From NCBI GenBank assembly GCA_045651985.1, contig JAZRTK010000024.1, positions 1 to 64,000 on the forward strand: DNA of 64,000 nucleotides, given 5' to 3'. Shown in pieces: positions 41,007 to 48,467 of this stretch. A program made the translations under genes and the position numbers. The DNA comes from SIG710 sp045651985 (GTDB lineage Bacteria > Bacillota > Clostridia > Oscillospirales > CAG-272). The notes under the pieces are model-generated. The model ran no database searches and was not told the DNA's origin. It saw nothing but the letters and a program-made list of their open reading frames with translations. Positions within the stretch are counted from its first letter, which is position 1; each line of letters begins with the position of its first letter.

Positions 41007-42476
41007 ATGAAATACTTGCTTGGTATTGACTTTGGCGGCGGCTCAACAAAAGCTACGCTTATAAATACCGACGGCGCTATTATTGCCGAAAACATGGTGG
41101 AATATCCCACCTATTATCCCGAAAACGGCTACTGCGAGCAGTCCGCGCAGGACTGGATAAATGCTCTGGGTGAAAATGCCAGATGTCTTATTGCAAAGAG
41201 CGGTATTGACGCATCCGACATTTTGGCGGTTGCTATTGACTCTGCAACCCACACGTGGCTTATGTGCGACAGTGACGTAAAACCCATCAGAAACGCTATC
41301 CATTGGACGGACTGCCGTTCGCGGACGCAGGCTACGGACTTGTTTGAAAACTACGGCGAGCTTATCTACAAGCTCAGCTTCCACAAGCCCGACACTATCT
41401 GGACACTTCCCCAGATGATGTGGGTAAAGGAGCACGAGCCCGAAAATTTCGACAGAATGAAGTACGTTTTCTTTGAAAAGGACTATATTCGCTATTTTCT
41501 GACGGGCGTTTACTGCACCGACTACATTGAAGCAGAGGGCAGTATGCTCTTTGACTGCAATACACTTACTTGGTCAAAGGAGCTTTGCGCTATTGCGGGG
41601 GTTGACCCTGAAATTCTGCCTCCTATCGTAAAGCCTACCGAGGTTATCGGCAAAATCACATCTGATGCGGCAAAGTTTACCTCACTTGCCGAGGGAACTC
41701 CCGTCATATGCGGTACAACCGATACCTGCATGGAGGTATTTGCCTCGGGCGCGGTAGAGCAGGGTGACGTTACCGTAAAGCTTGCCACCGCAGGCAGGAT
41801 CTGCGTTATTACCGACCGTCCTTACCCCCACCGCCATCTGGTGAACTATTCTCATATCGCTGACGGTCTGTGGTACCCCGGAACAGCCACAAAGGCGGCG
41901 GCTTCCTCCTATCGCTGGTACAGGGACACCTTCGGCGGTGATTACAAGGAGCTTGATATGGGTGCAATGGAGGTTCCGATCGGCTGTGACGGTCTGATTT
42001 ATCACCCATACATCAACGGTGAGCTTACTCCTTACGCCGACCCCATGCTTTGCGGAAGCTTTACTGGCATGAGAGCAACTCATACAAGAGGTCATTTTAC
42101 CCGCGCGGTGCTTGAAGGCGTTTCGCTGTCGCTTTTGCACTCCAAAAAGACCCTTGACGAGATAGGAATTCCTTACAATTCCGTAGGAACTATTATCGGC
42201 GGCGGTGCAAAAGGTCCCCTTTGGAAGCAGATCACAGCCGATGCGCTGGGAATGACCCTCAGAGTTACCGAAAGCAGTGATTCCTCCCTTGGTTCTGCTA
42301 TGCTTGCAGGTCTTGCGATAGGCGTTTTCGCAACCCCCAGAGAGGCTGTAAACAAGTGCATAAAGGAAGTGAGCATTACTCACCCTATTCCCGAAAATAC
42401 CGAAAAATATCAGAAGCTTTTTGAGGAATACGTGCGTATCCACGACGCTTTAGCCCCCATTTACGACGCAAGGTAA
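41007..42476 (+). CDS. FGGY-family carbohydrate kinase (xylulokinase-like)
   Basis: This 489-residue kinase has the two actin-like ATPase halves of FGGY kinases: LGIDFGGGSTKATLINTDG (phosphate 1), HWTDCRSRTQA, GTTDTCMEVFASGAVEQGDVTVKLATAGRIC, the signature-like FTRAVLEGVSLSLLHSKKTL, and the adenosine motif GTIIGGGAKGPLWKQITADALG. It should phosphorylate a ketose made by the operon's isomerase. The sequence is closest in style to XylB, but specificity cannot be assigned. A gap of 75 bases upstream has no convincing promoter, and AAAGAGG lies before the ATG. Confidence 0.9.
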   Translation: MKYLLGIDFGGGSTKATLINTDGAIIAENMVEYPTYYPENGYCEQSAQDWINALGENARCLIAKSGIDASDILAVAIDSATHTWLMCDSDVKPIRNAIHWTDCRSRTQATDLFENYGELIYKLSFHKPDTIWTLPQMMWVKEHEPENFDRMKYVFFEKDYIRYFLTGVYCTDYIEAEGSMLFDCNTLTWSKELCAIAGVDPEILPPIVKPTEVIGKITSDAAKFTSLAEGTPVICGTTDTCMEVFASGAVEQGDVTVKLATAGRICVITDRPYPHRHLVNYSHIADGLWYPGTATKAAASSYRWYRDTFGGDYKELDMGAMEVPIGCDGLIYHPYINGELTPYADPMLCGSFTGMRATHTRGHFTRAVLEGVSLSLLHSKKTLDEIGIPYNSVGTIIGGGAKGPLWKQITADALGMTLRVTESSDSSLGSAMLAGLAIGVFATPREAVNKCIKEVSITHPIPENTEKYQKLFEEYVRIHDALAPIYDAR

Positions 42477-42486
42477 GGTCAAAAAC

Positions 42487-43872
42487 ATGAAAATAATTGT
42501 ATGCGTTAAGCAGGCTGCAAACGGCGACCTTAACCCCTTTGACGCCTGTGCTTACGAGGCGGCGCTCCGCATCCCCGATGCCGAGGTTATTTTGCTCAGT
42601 ATGGCACCTATGAAGTCGCGGGAGCTTCTTTTAAGCCTTACCAGACTTGGCGCAAAAAAGGCAGTTCTACTGTCTGACCGCGCTTTTGTGGGAGCTGACA
42701 CTCTCGCTACCGCTTACTCGCTTTCGCTGGCGGTTAAAAAGATAAATCCCGACCTTGTTATTTGCGGCAGACAGACTGTTGACGGTGACACAGGTCAGAC
42801 GGGGCCTGGTCTTGCTGAGGCTCTCGGTTACAGTATTATCCCAAACGTAATGGAGATTTTGGATACAGACGGAAAACTTACTTGCCGCACAAGAACCATG
42901 GGAGAAATGACAGTTTCTTATCCCTCGCTGATAACTGTCGAGAGAATAAACAATCTCCGTCTCCCCAGCATCCGCTCTAAGGTCGGCGAGATAGAGATCT
43001 GGACGGCGGCAGACATTTGCGCCGACCCCAACCGCATAGGCCTTCACGGCTCGCCAACAAAGGTGATTAAATCCTTTGAGAACGAGGACGGAAAGCGCCG
43101 TTGTACATTTATTTCTCCCGATAAGCTCGATGAGGTCATAACCCTCGGAATCGAGCGCGGAAGGGAACGTCTCGCCCCCGGTAAACCCTCCGAGGTCATG
43201 CTGAAAAATGTGTGGATAGTAGGCGAAAAGCCTCGTCTCATGGCGGAAACTATCAGTGATGATATTACCGTTGTTCCTTTGACTTGTGCCGATGAAATAG
43301 CCGAAAGAGCAAAGCGCGAAAAGCCTTCTGCAATTCTTTGGGCAAGTGACGCCCGAAGTAAAATGATAGCTCCCCGGGTTGCCTGGAAGCTTCAGACGGG
43401 GCTCTGCGCCGACTGCACTTATCTTGAGACCGACGGCAAAACGCTTATGATGTACCGTCCCGCTTTTTCGGGCAATATTATAGCCAAGATCGCTTGCGTT
43501 ACCGAGCCCGCCATGGCGACCGTGCGCACTCCTGAGGACGCGCGTGCAGAGGTTATTTTTGCTTTGGGCAAGGGTGCAAGAGAAATTCTTCCAAAGATCA
43601 AGGATTTTGCCGCAAAATATAACGCCGAGATCGCTGCATCACGTGCGGCGGTAGACTGCGAAATGTTCCCGTACGAATGTCAAGTGGGACTTACCGGAAA
43701 GAGCGTAAATCCAAGCGTTTACATTGCTATGGGTATCTCGGGCGCTGTTCATCACGTTGAAGGAATGAAGCAGTCGGGTACGGTTATTGCTATCAATTCC
43801 GACAGGTCTGCCCCAATTTTTGATTATGCGGATTTTGGTATAGTGGCTGATGTTAACGAAATCGTAAAATAA
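42487..43872 (+). CDS. Single-chain electron-transfer flavoprotein: EtfB fused to a shortened EtfA
   Basis: This 461-residue protein joins both ETF subunits in one chain. Residues 1-215 are EtfB-like: MKIIVCVKQ, NPFDACAYEAALRI, ICGRQTVDGDTGQTGPGLAEALG and SLITVERINNLRLPS. Residues about 225-461 are EtfA-like: a shortened first domain, then APRVAWKLQTGLCADCT, RPAFSGNIIAKIA, ATVRTPEDARAE and the FAD-binding C-terminus AASRAAVDCE...QVGLTGKSVNP...IAMGISGAVHHVEGM...INSDRSAPIFDYADFGIVAD. Separate EtfB plus EtfA would be about 585 residues, so the EtfA N-terminal domain is reduced. It is the last gene of the operon and the likely electron partner of the FAD oxidase and Fe-S protein. Confidence 0.9.
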   Translation: MKIIVCVKQAANGDLNPFDACAYEAALRIPDAEVILLSMAPMKSRELLLSLTRLGAKKAVLLSDRAFVGADTLATAYSLSLAVKKINPDLVICGRQTVDGDTGQTGPGLAEALGYSIIPNVMEILDTDGKLTCRTRTMGEMTVSYPSLITVERINNLRLPSIRSKVGEIEIWTAADICADPNRIGLHGSPTKVIKSFENEDGKRRCTFISPDKLDEVITLGIERGRERLAPGKPSEVMLKNVWIVGEKPRLMAETISDDITVVPLTCADEIAERAKREKPSAILWASDARSKMIAPRVAWKLQTGLCADCTYLETDGKTLMMYRPAFSGNIIAKIACVTEPAMATVRTPEDARAEVIFALGKGAREILPKIKDFAAKYNAEIAASRAAVDCEMFPYECQVGLTGKSVNPSVYIAMGISGAVHHVEGMKQSGTVIAINSDRSAPIFDYADFGIVADVNEIVK

Positions 43873-43875
43873 AGC

Positions 43876-43912
43876 ACAAAGCTCACGTTCAAAGAACGTG
43901 AGCTTTGTATTA
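43876..43912 (+). terminator. Terminator of the sugar operon
   Basis: Perfect 15-bp inverted repeat ACAAAGCTCACGTTC/GAACGTGAGCTTTGT with loop AAA, directly after the EtfB-EtfA stop. Confidence 0.9.
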
Positions 43913-43959
43913 TAAACGATCTTTTGGAAAATAATAAGAAAAAGGAGGTTTTAATGATT

Positions 43960-44868
43960 ATGTGTACTTGCATTGCGTTCAGACAAAAAGGTCTGTATTT
44001 CGGGCGAAATATGGACTTGGACTACAATTTTGGTGAAAAGATCGTTGCAACTCCGCGAAATTTTGACCTGAGAAGTCTTGAAAATAGGGAACATCTCGGT
44101 TTTATCGGCATCGCTACCATTATTGACGGATACCCGCTTTATGCCGATGCGATGAATGAAAACGGGCTTTGCGTAGCGGGGCTGAATTTTCCGCAAAAAG
44201 CTTTTTACCGAGAGCAAGATGACAATAAAATAAATGTTCCCGCATACGAATTTACAGCTTATGTTGCCGCAAAATATTCGTCTGTTGAAGATTTTTTGGC
44301 TGATCTATCGAATATTAACATAACAAATCGACCCTTTTCAGAGAAAATTCCTTGCTCTACGCTTCATTGGATGATCTCTGACAGTGTTTCATCTGTTGTG
44401 GTAGAATCTACCGAATCAGGCATAAATCTGTACGAAAATCCGCTTGATGTAATGACCAATCTTCCCGAATTTCCGGAACACCTTGAAAATTACAGAAAAA
44501 TGAGGTCAGAGGAGGGAAGTGTTCCTGACGATTTTCCCGTTTTACTTTCGTCGCCTTCAAGATTTTTGCGGGCGGCTCATTTCCTGGGAAATATTTTGCC
44601 CGAGACCGATTGGGATGGCGTCATATCTCACGTATTTCACATTCTCGACACCGTCGCCGTCCCCGATGTTTCGGCGAAGGCTGCAAACGGAAATTATCAT
44701 AAAACAACTTACAGTGCATGTCTTGATGCGGTCAACGGAAAATACCTCGTAAGAACTTACGAAAACAGCCGTATCCTATATGCACAGCTGACAGAAAAAA
44801 TGCTTTCTTGTGCAGGACTCTCGATCTTTGAAATGTTGCACAAACAAGATTATCTGAATTTGAATTAA
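43960..44868 (+). CDS. Choloylglycine hydrolase family (bile salt hydrolase/penicillin V acylase-like)
   Basis: This 302-residue N-terminal-nucleophile hydrolase should cleave amide bonds of conjugated bile acids or N-acyl amides. After Met removal Cys2 (MCTCIAF) is the nucleophile. Family residues follow: Arg16 and Asp19 in FGRNMDLDY, Asn76 in AGLNFP, Asn167 in DVMTNLPEF and Arg204 in SRFLRAAHF. The ATG that places Cys second is 43960; an ATG at 43954 follows AAGGAGG more closely, giving MIMCT, which would need extra processing. The cytoplasmic location fits (no signal peptide). It is monocistronic. Bile salt hydrolase and penicillin acylase cannot be separated by sequence reading alone. Confidence 0.88.
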   Translation: MCTCIAFRQKGLYFGRNMDLDYNFGEKIVATPRNFDLRSLENREHLGFIGIATIIDGYPLYADAMNENGLCVAGLNFPQKAFYREQDDNKINVPAYEFTAYVAAKYSSVEDFLADLSNINITNRPFSEKIPCSTLHWMISDSVSSVVVESTESGINLYENPLDVMTNLPEFPEHLENYRKMRSEEGSVPDDFPVLLSSPSRFLRAAHFLGNILPETDWDGVISHVFHILDTVAVPDVSAKAANGNYHKTTYSACLDAVNGKYLVRTYENSRILYAQLTEKMLSCAGLSIFEMLHKQDYLNLN

Positions 44869-44869
44869 T

Positions 44870-44903
44870 AAAATCCTCCAAAAGTTTTCTTTTGGAGGAT
44901 TTT
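44870..44903 (+). terminator. Terminator of the bile-salt-hydrolase-like gene
   Basis: Perfect 15-bp inverted repeat AAAATCCTCCAAAAG/CTTTTGGAGGATTTT, 1 base after the stop codon. Confidence 0.92.
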
Positions 44904-44919
44904 ATTTCAATTTATTGTA

Positions 44920-44948
44920 TTGAAAAATAGCAAGATTTATGATAAAAT
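44920..44948 (+). promoter_or_regulatory. Promoter of the membrane protein gene at 44989
   Basis: TTGAAA (44920-44925), 17 bases, TAAAAT (44943-44948). Confidence 0.6.
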
Positions 44949-44988
44949 GTAGAGGAAAATAAACTTTTATTGGGGTTTTTGTATCTAT

Positions 44989-45729
44989 ATGGGTAAAAGT
45001 GTTAAAAAACAAAGAATTGTTATTTTTTTATCAATCACTGCTTTGGCGTTTATCATGGTATTTTTTTTCATTTATTTGATTGGCAGAGGGGGATCTACCC
45101 AAATGTCTCCCGAATATGATTTTATCTTCCACGAGGTCGATTTTGATACCGATATTTTGACCGATCCCGACTATCTGGCACTCGACCGAAGTATTTCGTT
45201 AAAACAAGGTAATCAGACAGTAGCCATTGATCAAGGATATAGGTCGGAAAACGGCACGATAGAATTTATGCTTGGATATCTCGATTGCATAATCTGCGGA
45301 GATTATGAGGGCTACAAGGATTTCTTCAGTGAGCTCTATTTCGAGACAGAAAATATTCCCGAGATCTTCACCATGCAGCGTGTATACGAAACGACCATAG
45401 AATTTATCAGTGAAACGCCTGTTGCAGGATCAAATAAAAATTACACAGAGTACAGATTATCACTTGACTACAAAATAAACAGAAACGACGGAACGCTCCG
45501 AAACGATATGGGAAGCGATTGCTTCAGAACGCAGTATTTTCTGATAACGGACCGTGAGGGCGTTCTGAAGATAGATACCATAAAATCGTTTGATATAGTG
45601 GGAGACATTCCGTCGGAAATTAATTTTGATGCAGTTTATTACATTGGATGTTTGATTGTTTTGATTGTTGCTGCCGTAATCGTTATAAGAACAAGAAGAC
45701 ACTCCGAAAACAAGCCTGCAGAGGATTGA
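44989..45729 (+). CDS. Membrane protein with large extracytoplasmic domain, function unknown
   Basis: This 246-residue protein was not recognised. It has an N-terminal membrane segment (about 10-31, IVIFLSITALAFIMVFFFIYLI), an acidic extracytoplasmic domain of about 180 residues (DFIFHEVDFDTDILTDPDY, MLGYLDCIICGDYEGYKDFF, TEYRLSLDYKI), and a second segment near the C-terminus (VYYIGCLIVLIVAAVIVI) followed by a basic-then-acidic tail. The pattern DxIxxGDYEGYxDFFSExYF suggests an NTF2-like or SnoaL-type fold, but this is weak. The ribosome binding site is poor. It is monocistronic and converges on spoIIID. Confidence 0.7.
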   Translation: MGKSVKKQRIVIFLSITALAFIMVFFFIYLIGRGGSTQMSPEYDFIFHEVDFDTDILTDPDYLALDRSISLKQGNQTVAIDQGYRSENGTIEFMLGYLDCIICGDYEGYKDFFSELYFETENIPEIFTMQRVYETTIEFISETPVAGSNKNYTEYRLSLDYKINRNDGTLRNDMGSDCFRTQYFLITDREGVLKIDTIKSFDIVGDIPSEINFDAVYYIGCLIVLIVAAVIVIRTRRHSENKPAED

Positions 45730-45778
45730 CCGTCCGTAAACGGGAAAATGCCCCAATTCTCCTAAATCTGTTCCCTCT

Positions 45779-45806
45779 ATTATACAAAATTTGCATTTTG
45801 TATAAT
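45779..45806. repeat. Perfect AT-rich palindrome
   Basis: ATTATACAAAAT and ATTTTGTATAAT form a perfect 12-bp inverted repeat with loop TTGC, in the gap between converging genes. It can act as a weak terminator in either direction or be a protein-binding site. Confidence 0.6.
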
Positions 45807-45834
45807 GAGCCGTTCGTTTAAATGGGAGTTTGCC

Positions 45835-46101
45835 CTATCGTTGGGAACGTTTCTCCCGACTGGCCATATACTTCTGACGGGTGGCTTCGCCGCCTCTTAT
45901 ATGTCTTTCTTCTTTGTGGCAGTCAAGGATTTCTCTCACGGATTCATACAAAGAAATATTTTTTGTTTTAAGTGCGCTCGTTATATCCTTGTGCACCGTG
46001 CTTTTACTTATTCCAAATTCTTTTGCGGCATCTCTTACGGTCGTCCCCGTTTTTACTATGTACTCTCCGATTATTTCGCATCTGGTCTTAGATCTGTTCA
46101 T
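45835..46101 (-). CDS. spoIIID: Sporulation transcriptional regulator SpoIIID
   Basis: This 88-residue DNA-binding protein controls gene expression in the mother cell during sporulation. It matches SpoIIID along its length: IGEYIVKTGTTVRDAAKEFGISKSTVHKDITSAL is the helix-turn-helix region, and ESVREILDCHKEERHIRGGEATRQKY is the conserved C-terminal block with the basic helix. The ATG at 46101 follows GAGG by 6 bases; an ATG 12 bases upstream overlaps that ribosome binding site. On the minus strand CATATATT lies upstream and loosely resembles a sigma-E -10 box, which would fit its known regulation, but this is weak. Confidence 0.95.
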   Translation of the reverse strand: MNRSKTRCEIIGEYIVKTGTTVRDAAKEFGISKSTVHKDITSALKTKNISLYESVREILDCHKEERHIRGGEATRQKYMASREKRSQR

Positions 46102-46171
46102 GGCGTACCTCATTTATTTGTTTACGCCAATATATGATAAAAAATTGTAATTTATATCCGAGGTCAACGCT

Positions 46172-46942
46172 ATGTTTAAGAAAGAATCCGAAAAATTTGC
46201 CACGTCGAATATTTTTGAAGGCATCACGTCCATATCTTCCCTTTTGAACAGCACCTCCCACAATGACAGAAAAATAATAAAAATTTTGTATAATGAAAAC
46301 AAGGTTTTATCCAAAAGACGAGAATTTGATTTTCTCAGACACAAGTCCGAAGAATTTGGATTTGATCTTGAGACCGTCCCCCCCGAAGAAATTGAAAAAT
46401 ATACTATAGGGTCTACCCATGGCGGGGTTATCGCATTCTGTACAGAAAGGAACTTGAAGGAGCTTTCTCCCGAATGTGTGGTGGATGACGGCTTTTATTT
46501 CATGCTTGAAGGCATCGAAGACCCTTACAATTTCGGTTATTCCCTGCGTTCTCTTTATGCAGCGGGGGTAAATGGAGTTATTCTGCCCGAGAGAAACTGG
46601 ATGGGCGCGGCAGGCGTTGTTGCAAGAGCTTCCGCGGGCGCTTCCGAGCTTATTGATATGTACACCTCAACGCCCGAAAATCTGATATCCGTTTTCAGAG
46701 AAAAAAATTACACCATTTTCTGTGCCGACTTGCCTAATTCCGTGTCACTCTACACAGCGGAGTTGAAAAAGCCTCTTCTTATGATAGTCGGCGGCGAAAA
46801 AAGAGGAAATTCCAAGTTTATTTTAGAAAATTCCGACAAAATAGTGAGAATCGATTATGAAAGAGACTTCGGTGCTTCCCTGTCGGCTGCGTCCGCCTCA
46901 GCGATCATCGCCTTTGAAGTCATGAGGCAGAATTTGAAATGA
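46172..46942 (+). CDS. TrmH/SpoU-family RNA 2'-O-methyltransferase
   Basis: This 256-residue SPOUT methyltransferase uses S-adenosylmethionine to methylate a ribose in tRNA or rRNA. The three trefoil-knot motifs are LEGIEDPYNFGYSLRSLYAAGVNGVILPE, PLLMIVGGEKRGNS and DFGASLSAASASAIIAFEV. The N-terminal 90 residues form a substrate-binding extension. The third motif reads ASLSAASAS where SLNVSVA is common. Its stop overlaps the AraC-type regulator gene (ATGA). The target nucleotide is not predictable. Confidence 0.88.
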   Translation: MFKKESEKFATSNIFEGITSISSLLNSTSHNDRKIIKILYNENKVLSKRREFDFLRHKSEEFGFDLETVPPEEIEKYTIGSTHGGVIAFCTERNLKELSPECVVDDGFYFMLEGIEDPYNFGYSLRSLYAAGVNGVILPERNWMGAAGVVARASAGASELIDMYTSTPENLISVFREKNYTIFCADLPNSVSLYTAELKKPLLMIVGGEKRGNSKFILENSDKIVRIDYERDFGASLSAASASAIIAFEVMRQNLK

Positions 46943-47748
46943 CGTCCGCAAATTACGATAATTTAAAGAAATTCAAGGATACGGCAATAGGAATGGCGGA
47001 AATGACCGACGTCTATCTCATGCCGGCAAAGAAACGGACTTCTCTGCCAAAGTACGTTGACCGCCCGTTTCACGGCTTTGTCTACAAGCTCGCGGGCAAA
47101 TCTGAATACCATATAGGCGAGGAAATTTTCGAGCTTTTGCCCGGCGAAGTCATTTATCTCCCCAAGGGCAGCTCTTATATCGTTGACACAGTTGAGAACG
47201 GCGACCAATATCTGATAAATTTTGACACGAAAGACGATTTGGGCATCGAGCCCTTCGTCATTGCCATGGCGGACACCGAAAGGTGTGAAGCGCTTCTATC
47301 CAAAATGGTGAAAAAACGCTCAAACTGCGAGACGTGGCACGCAAACGAAAATATGGCTTGCTTTTACAATTTCATAGCCATGATACAAAAGCAGATACGC
47401 AGTATGTTCGTGCCCGACACTACGGTCGAGTTTTGTCATCAAGCGGAAAAATACATAGCGCAGAATTTTACCCGACCAGATCTTACAGTTTCCGAGGTCT
47501 CGCAAGCCGTGAGTGTCGATCCTGCCCGTCTCAGAGCGGGATTTGTTGAGATGTGCGGAATGACCCCAAAGGAATATACGATACATCTGCGCATAGTCAA
47601 ATCGAAAAAGCTTCTTGTAAACTCCGATTCATCAATTGCGAGAGTTGCAGAACGCCTCGGATTTTCAAATTCCAGCTATTTCAGCAGATTTTTTTGCGAA
47701 AGAACGGGATTCTACCCTACCGAATACAGAAACAAGTTCAAATTTTAA
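46939..47748 (+). CDS. AraC-family transcriptional regulator
   Basis: This 269-residue regulator has an N-terminal cupin-like sensing domain (about 40-95: FHGFVYKLAGKSEYHIGEEIFELLPGEVIYLPKGSSY) and a C-terminal pair of helix-turn-helix motifs (about 165-265: PDLTVSEVSQAVSVDPARLRAGFVEMCGMTPKEYTIHLRI and SSIARVAERLGFSNSSYFSRFFCERTGFYPTEYR). It probably senses a sugar or related ligand. It is translationally coupled to the upstream methyltransferase by a 4-base overlap; no obvious target operon is adjacent. Confidence 0.9.
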   Translation: MTSANYDNLKKFKDTAIGMAEMTDVYLMPAKKRTSLPKYVDRPFHGFVYKLAGKSEYHIGEEIFELLPGEVIYLPKGSSYIVDTVENGDQYLINFDTKDDLGIEPFVIAMADTERCEALLSKMVKKRSNCETWHANENMACFYNFIAMIQKQIRSMFVPDTTVEFCHQAEKYIAQNFTRPDLTVSEVSQAVSVDPARLRAGFVEMCGMTPKEYTIHLRIVKSKKLLVNSDSSIARVAERLGFSNSSYFSRFFCERTGFYPTEYRNKFKF

Positions 47749-47766
47749 TAAAAAACGAGATATTTA

Positions 47767-47795
47767 TTGACCTTTTACTCCCAAGGTGATATAAT
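47767..47795 (+). promoter_or_regulatory. Promoter of the lepB-rbgA-rnhB group
   Basis: TTGACC (47767-47772), 17 bases, TATAAT (47790-47795), about 40 bases before the lepB start. Confidence 0.8.
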
Positions 47796-47833
47796 AGTAG
47801 AGTTGAAAACCCGTCGGAAAGGAATGCTTTCAA

Positions 47834-48448
47834 ATGAGTGATAATACAAAGACTCCGTCTGTTACAAAGATGATTTATGAATACATAGAAACCTTCGTCA
47901 TAGCCGCTTGCATCGTGCTTCTTGCCTACTCTTTTGTGGCGAGGCTTTGCGCTGTTGACGGTCCTTCCATGAACAACACACTCACCCACGGCGAGATGCT
48001 TGTTGTGACCGAGCTTGGATTTGAGCCTCAGTACGGCGATATCGTCGTATTCCACGAGACGTCAACCCCCAAAAAGCCTTACGCTCTTGATAAGCTCGTG
48101 GTAAAGCGCGTTATTGCCACGGAGGGACAAACGGTGACTATTGATTTTAGCACCTGGACGCTGAAGATAACCGATGTTGACGGCAAAGAGCGTATTGTTG
48201 ATGAATCTGAATACAGATACCTTGACGCCATGCGACCTACGGTAACCTCAGATTACGTAGACGAGAACAATATAATGACCGTCAAAGTGCCCGAAGGCAA
48301 GCTCTTCCTCATGGGGGACAACAGAAACAACTCCCTTGACAGCCGCGACAGTAGGATCGGTCTGGTAGACGAGCGCAGAATACTCGGAAAGGCTGTTTTC
48401 CGTCTTACTCCTTTCAGCAAGCTTGGAAAGCTCCCTTCCGTAAATTAA
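47834..48448 (+). CDS. lepB: Signal peptidase I
   Basis: This 204-residue membrane protease removes signal peptides of secreted proteins. It has an N-terminal anchor (about 18-40, FVIAACIVLLAYSFVARL). The catalytic serine is in VDGPSMNNTL and the general-base lysine in KLVVKRVIATEGQ; GKLFLMGDNRNNSLDSRD is box E. Between the lysine and box E there is a typical insertion. It is the first gene of a unit that also holds rbgA, rnhB and yraN, an order common in Clostridia. Confidence 0.95.
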   Translation: MSDNTKTPSVTKMIYEYIETFVIAACIVLLAYSFVARLCAVDGPSMNNTLTHGEMLVVTELGFEPQYGDIVVFHETSTPKKPYALDKLVVKRVIATEGQTVTIDFSTWTLKITDVDGKERIVDESEYRYLDAMRPTVTSDYVDENNIMTVKVPEGKLFLMGDNRNNSLDSRDSRIGLVDERRILGKAVFRLTPFSKLGKLPSVN

Positions 48449-48467
48449 GTAAAAGTTGAGGTAAATA

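Noticed and set aside
32764..43872. Sulfoquinovose (sulfoglycolysis) operon
   Set aside because: A FucI-like isomerase, kinase and aldolase recall such pathways, but there is no sulfoquinovosidase, sulfolactaldehyde enzyme or sulfonate exporter.
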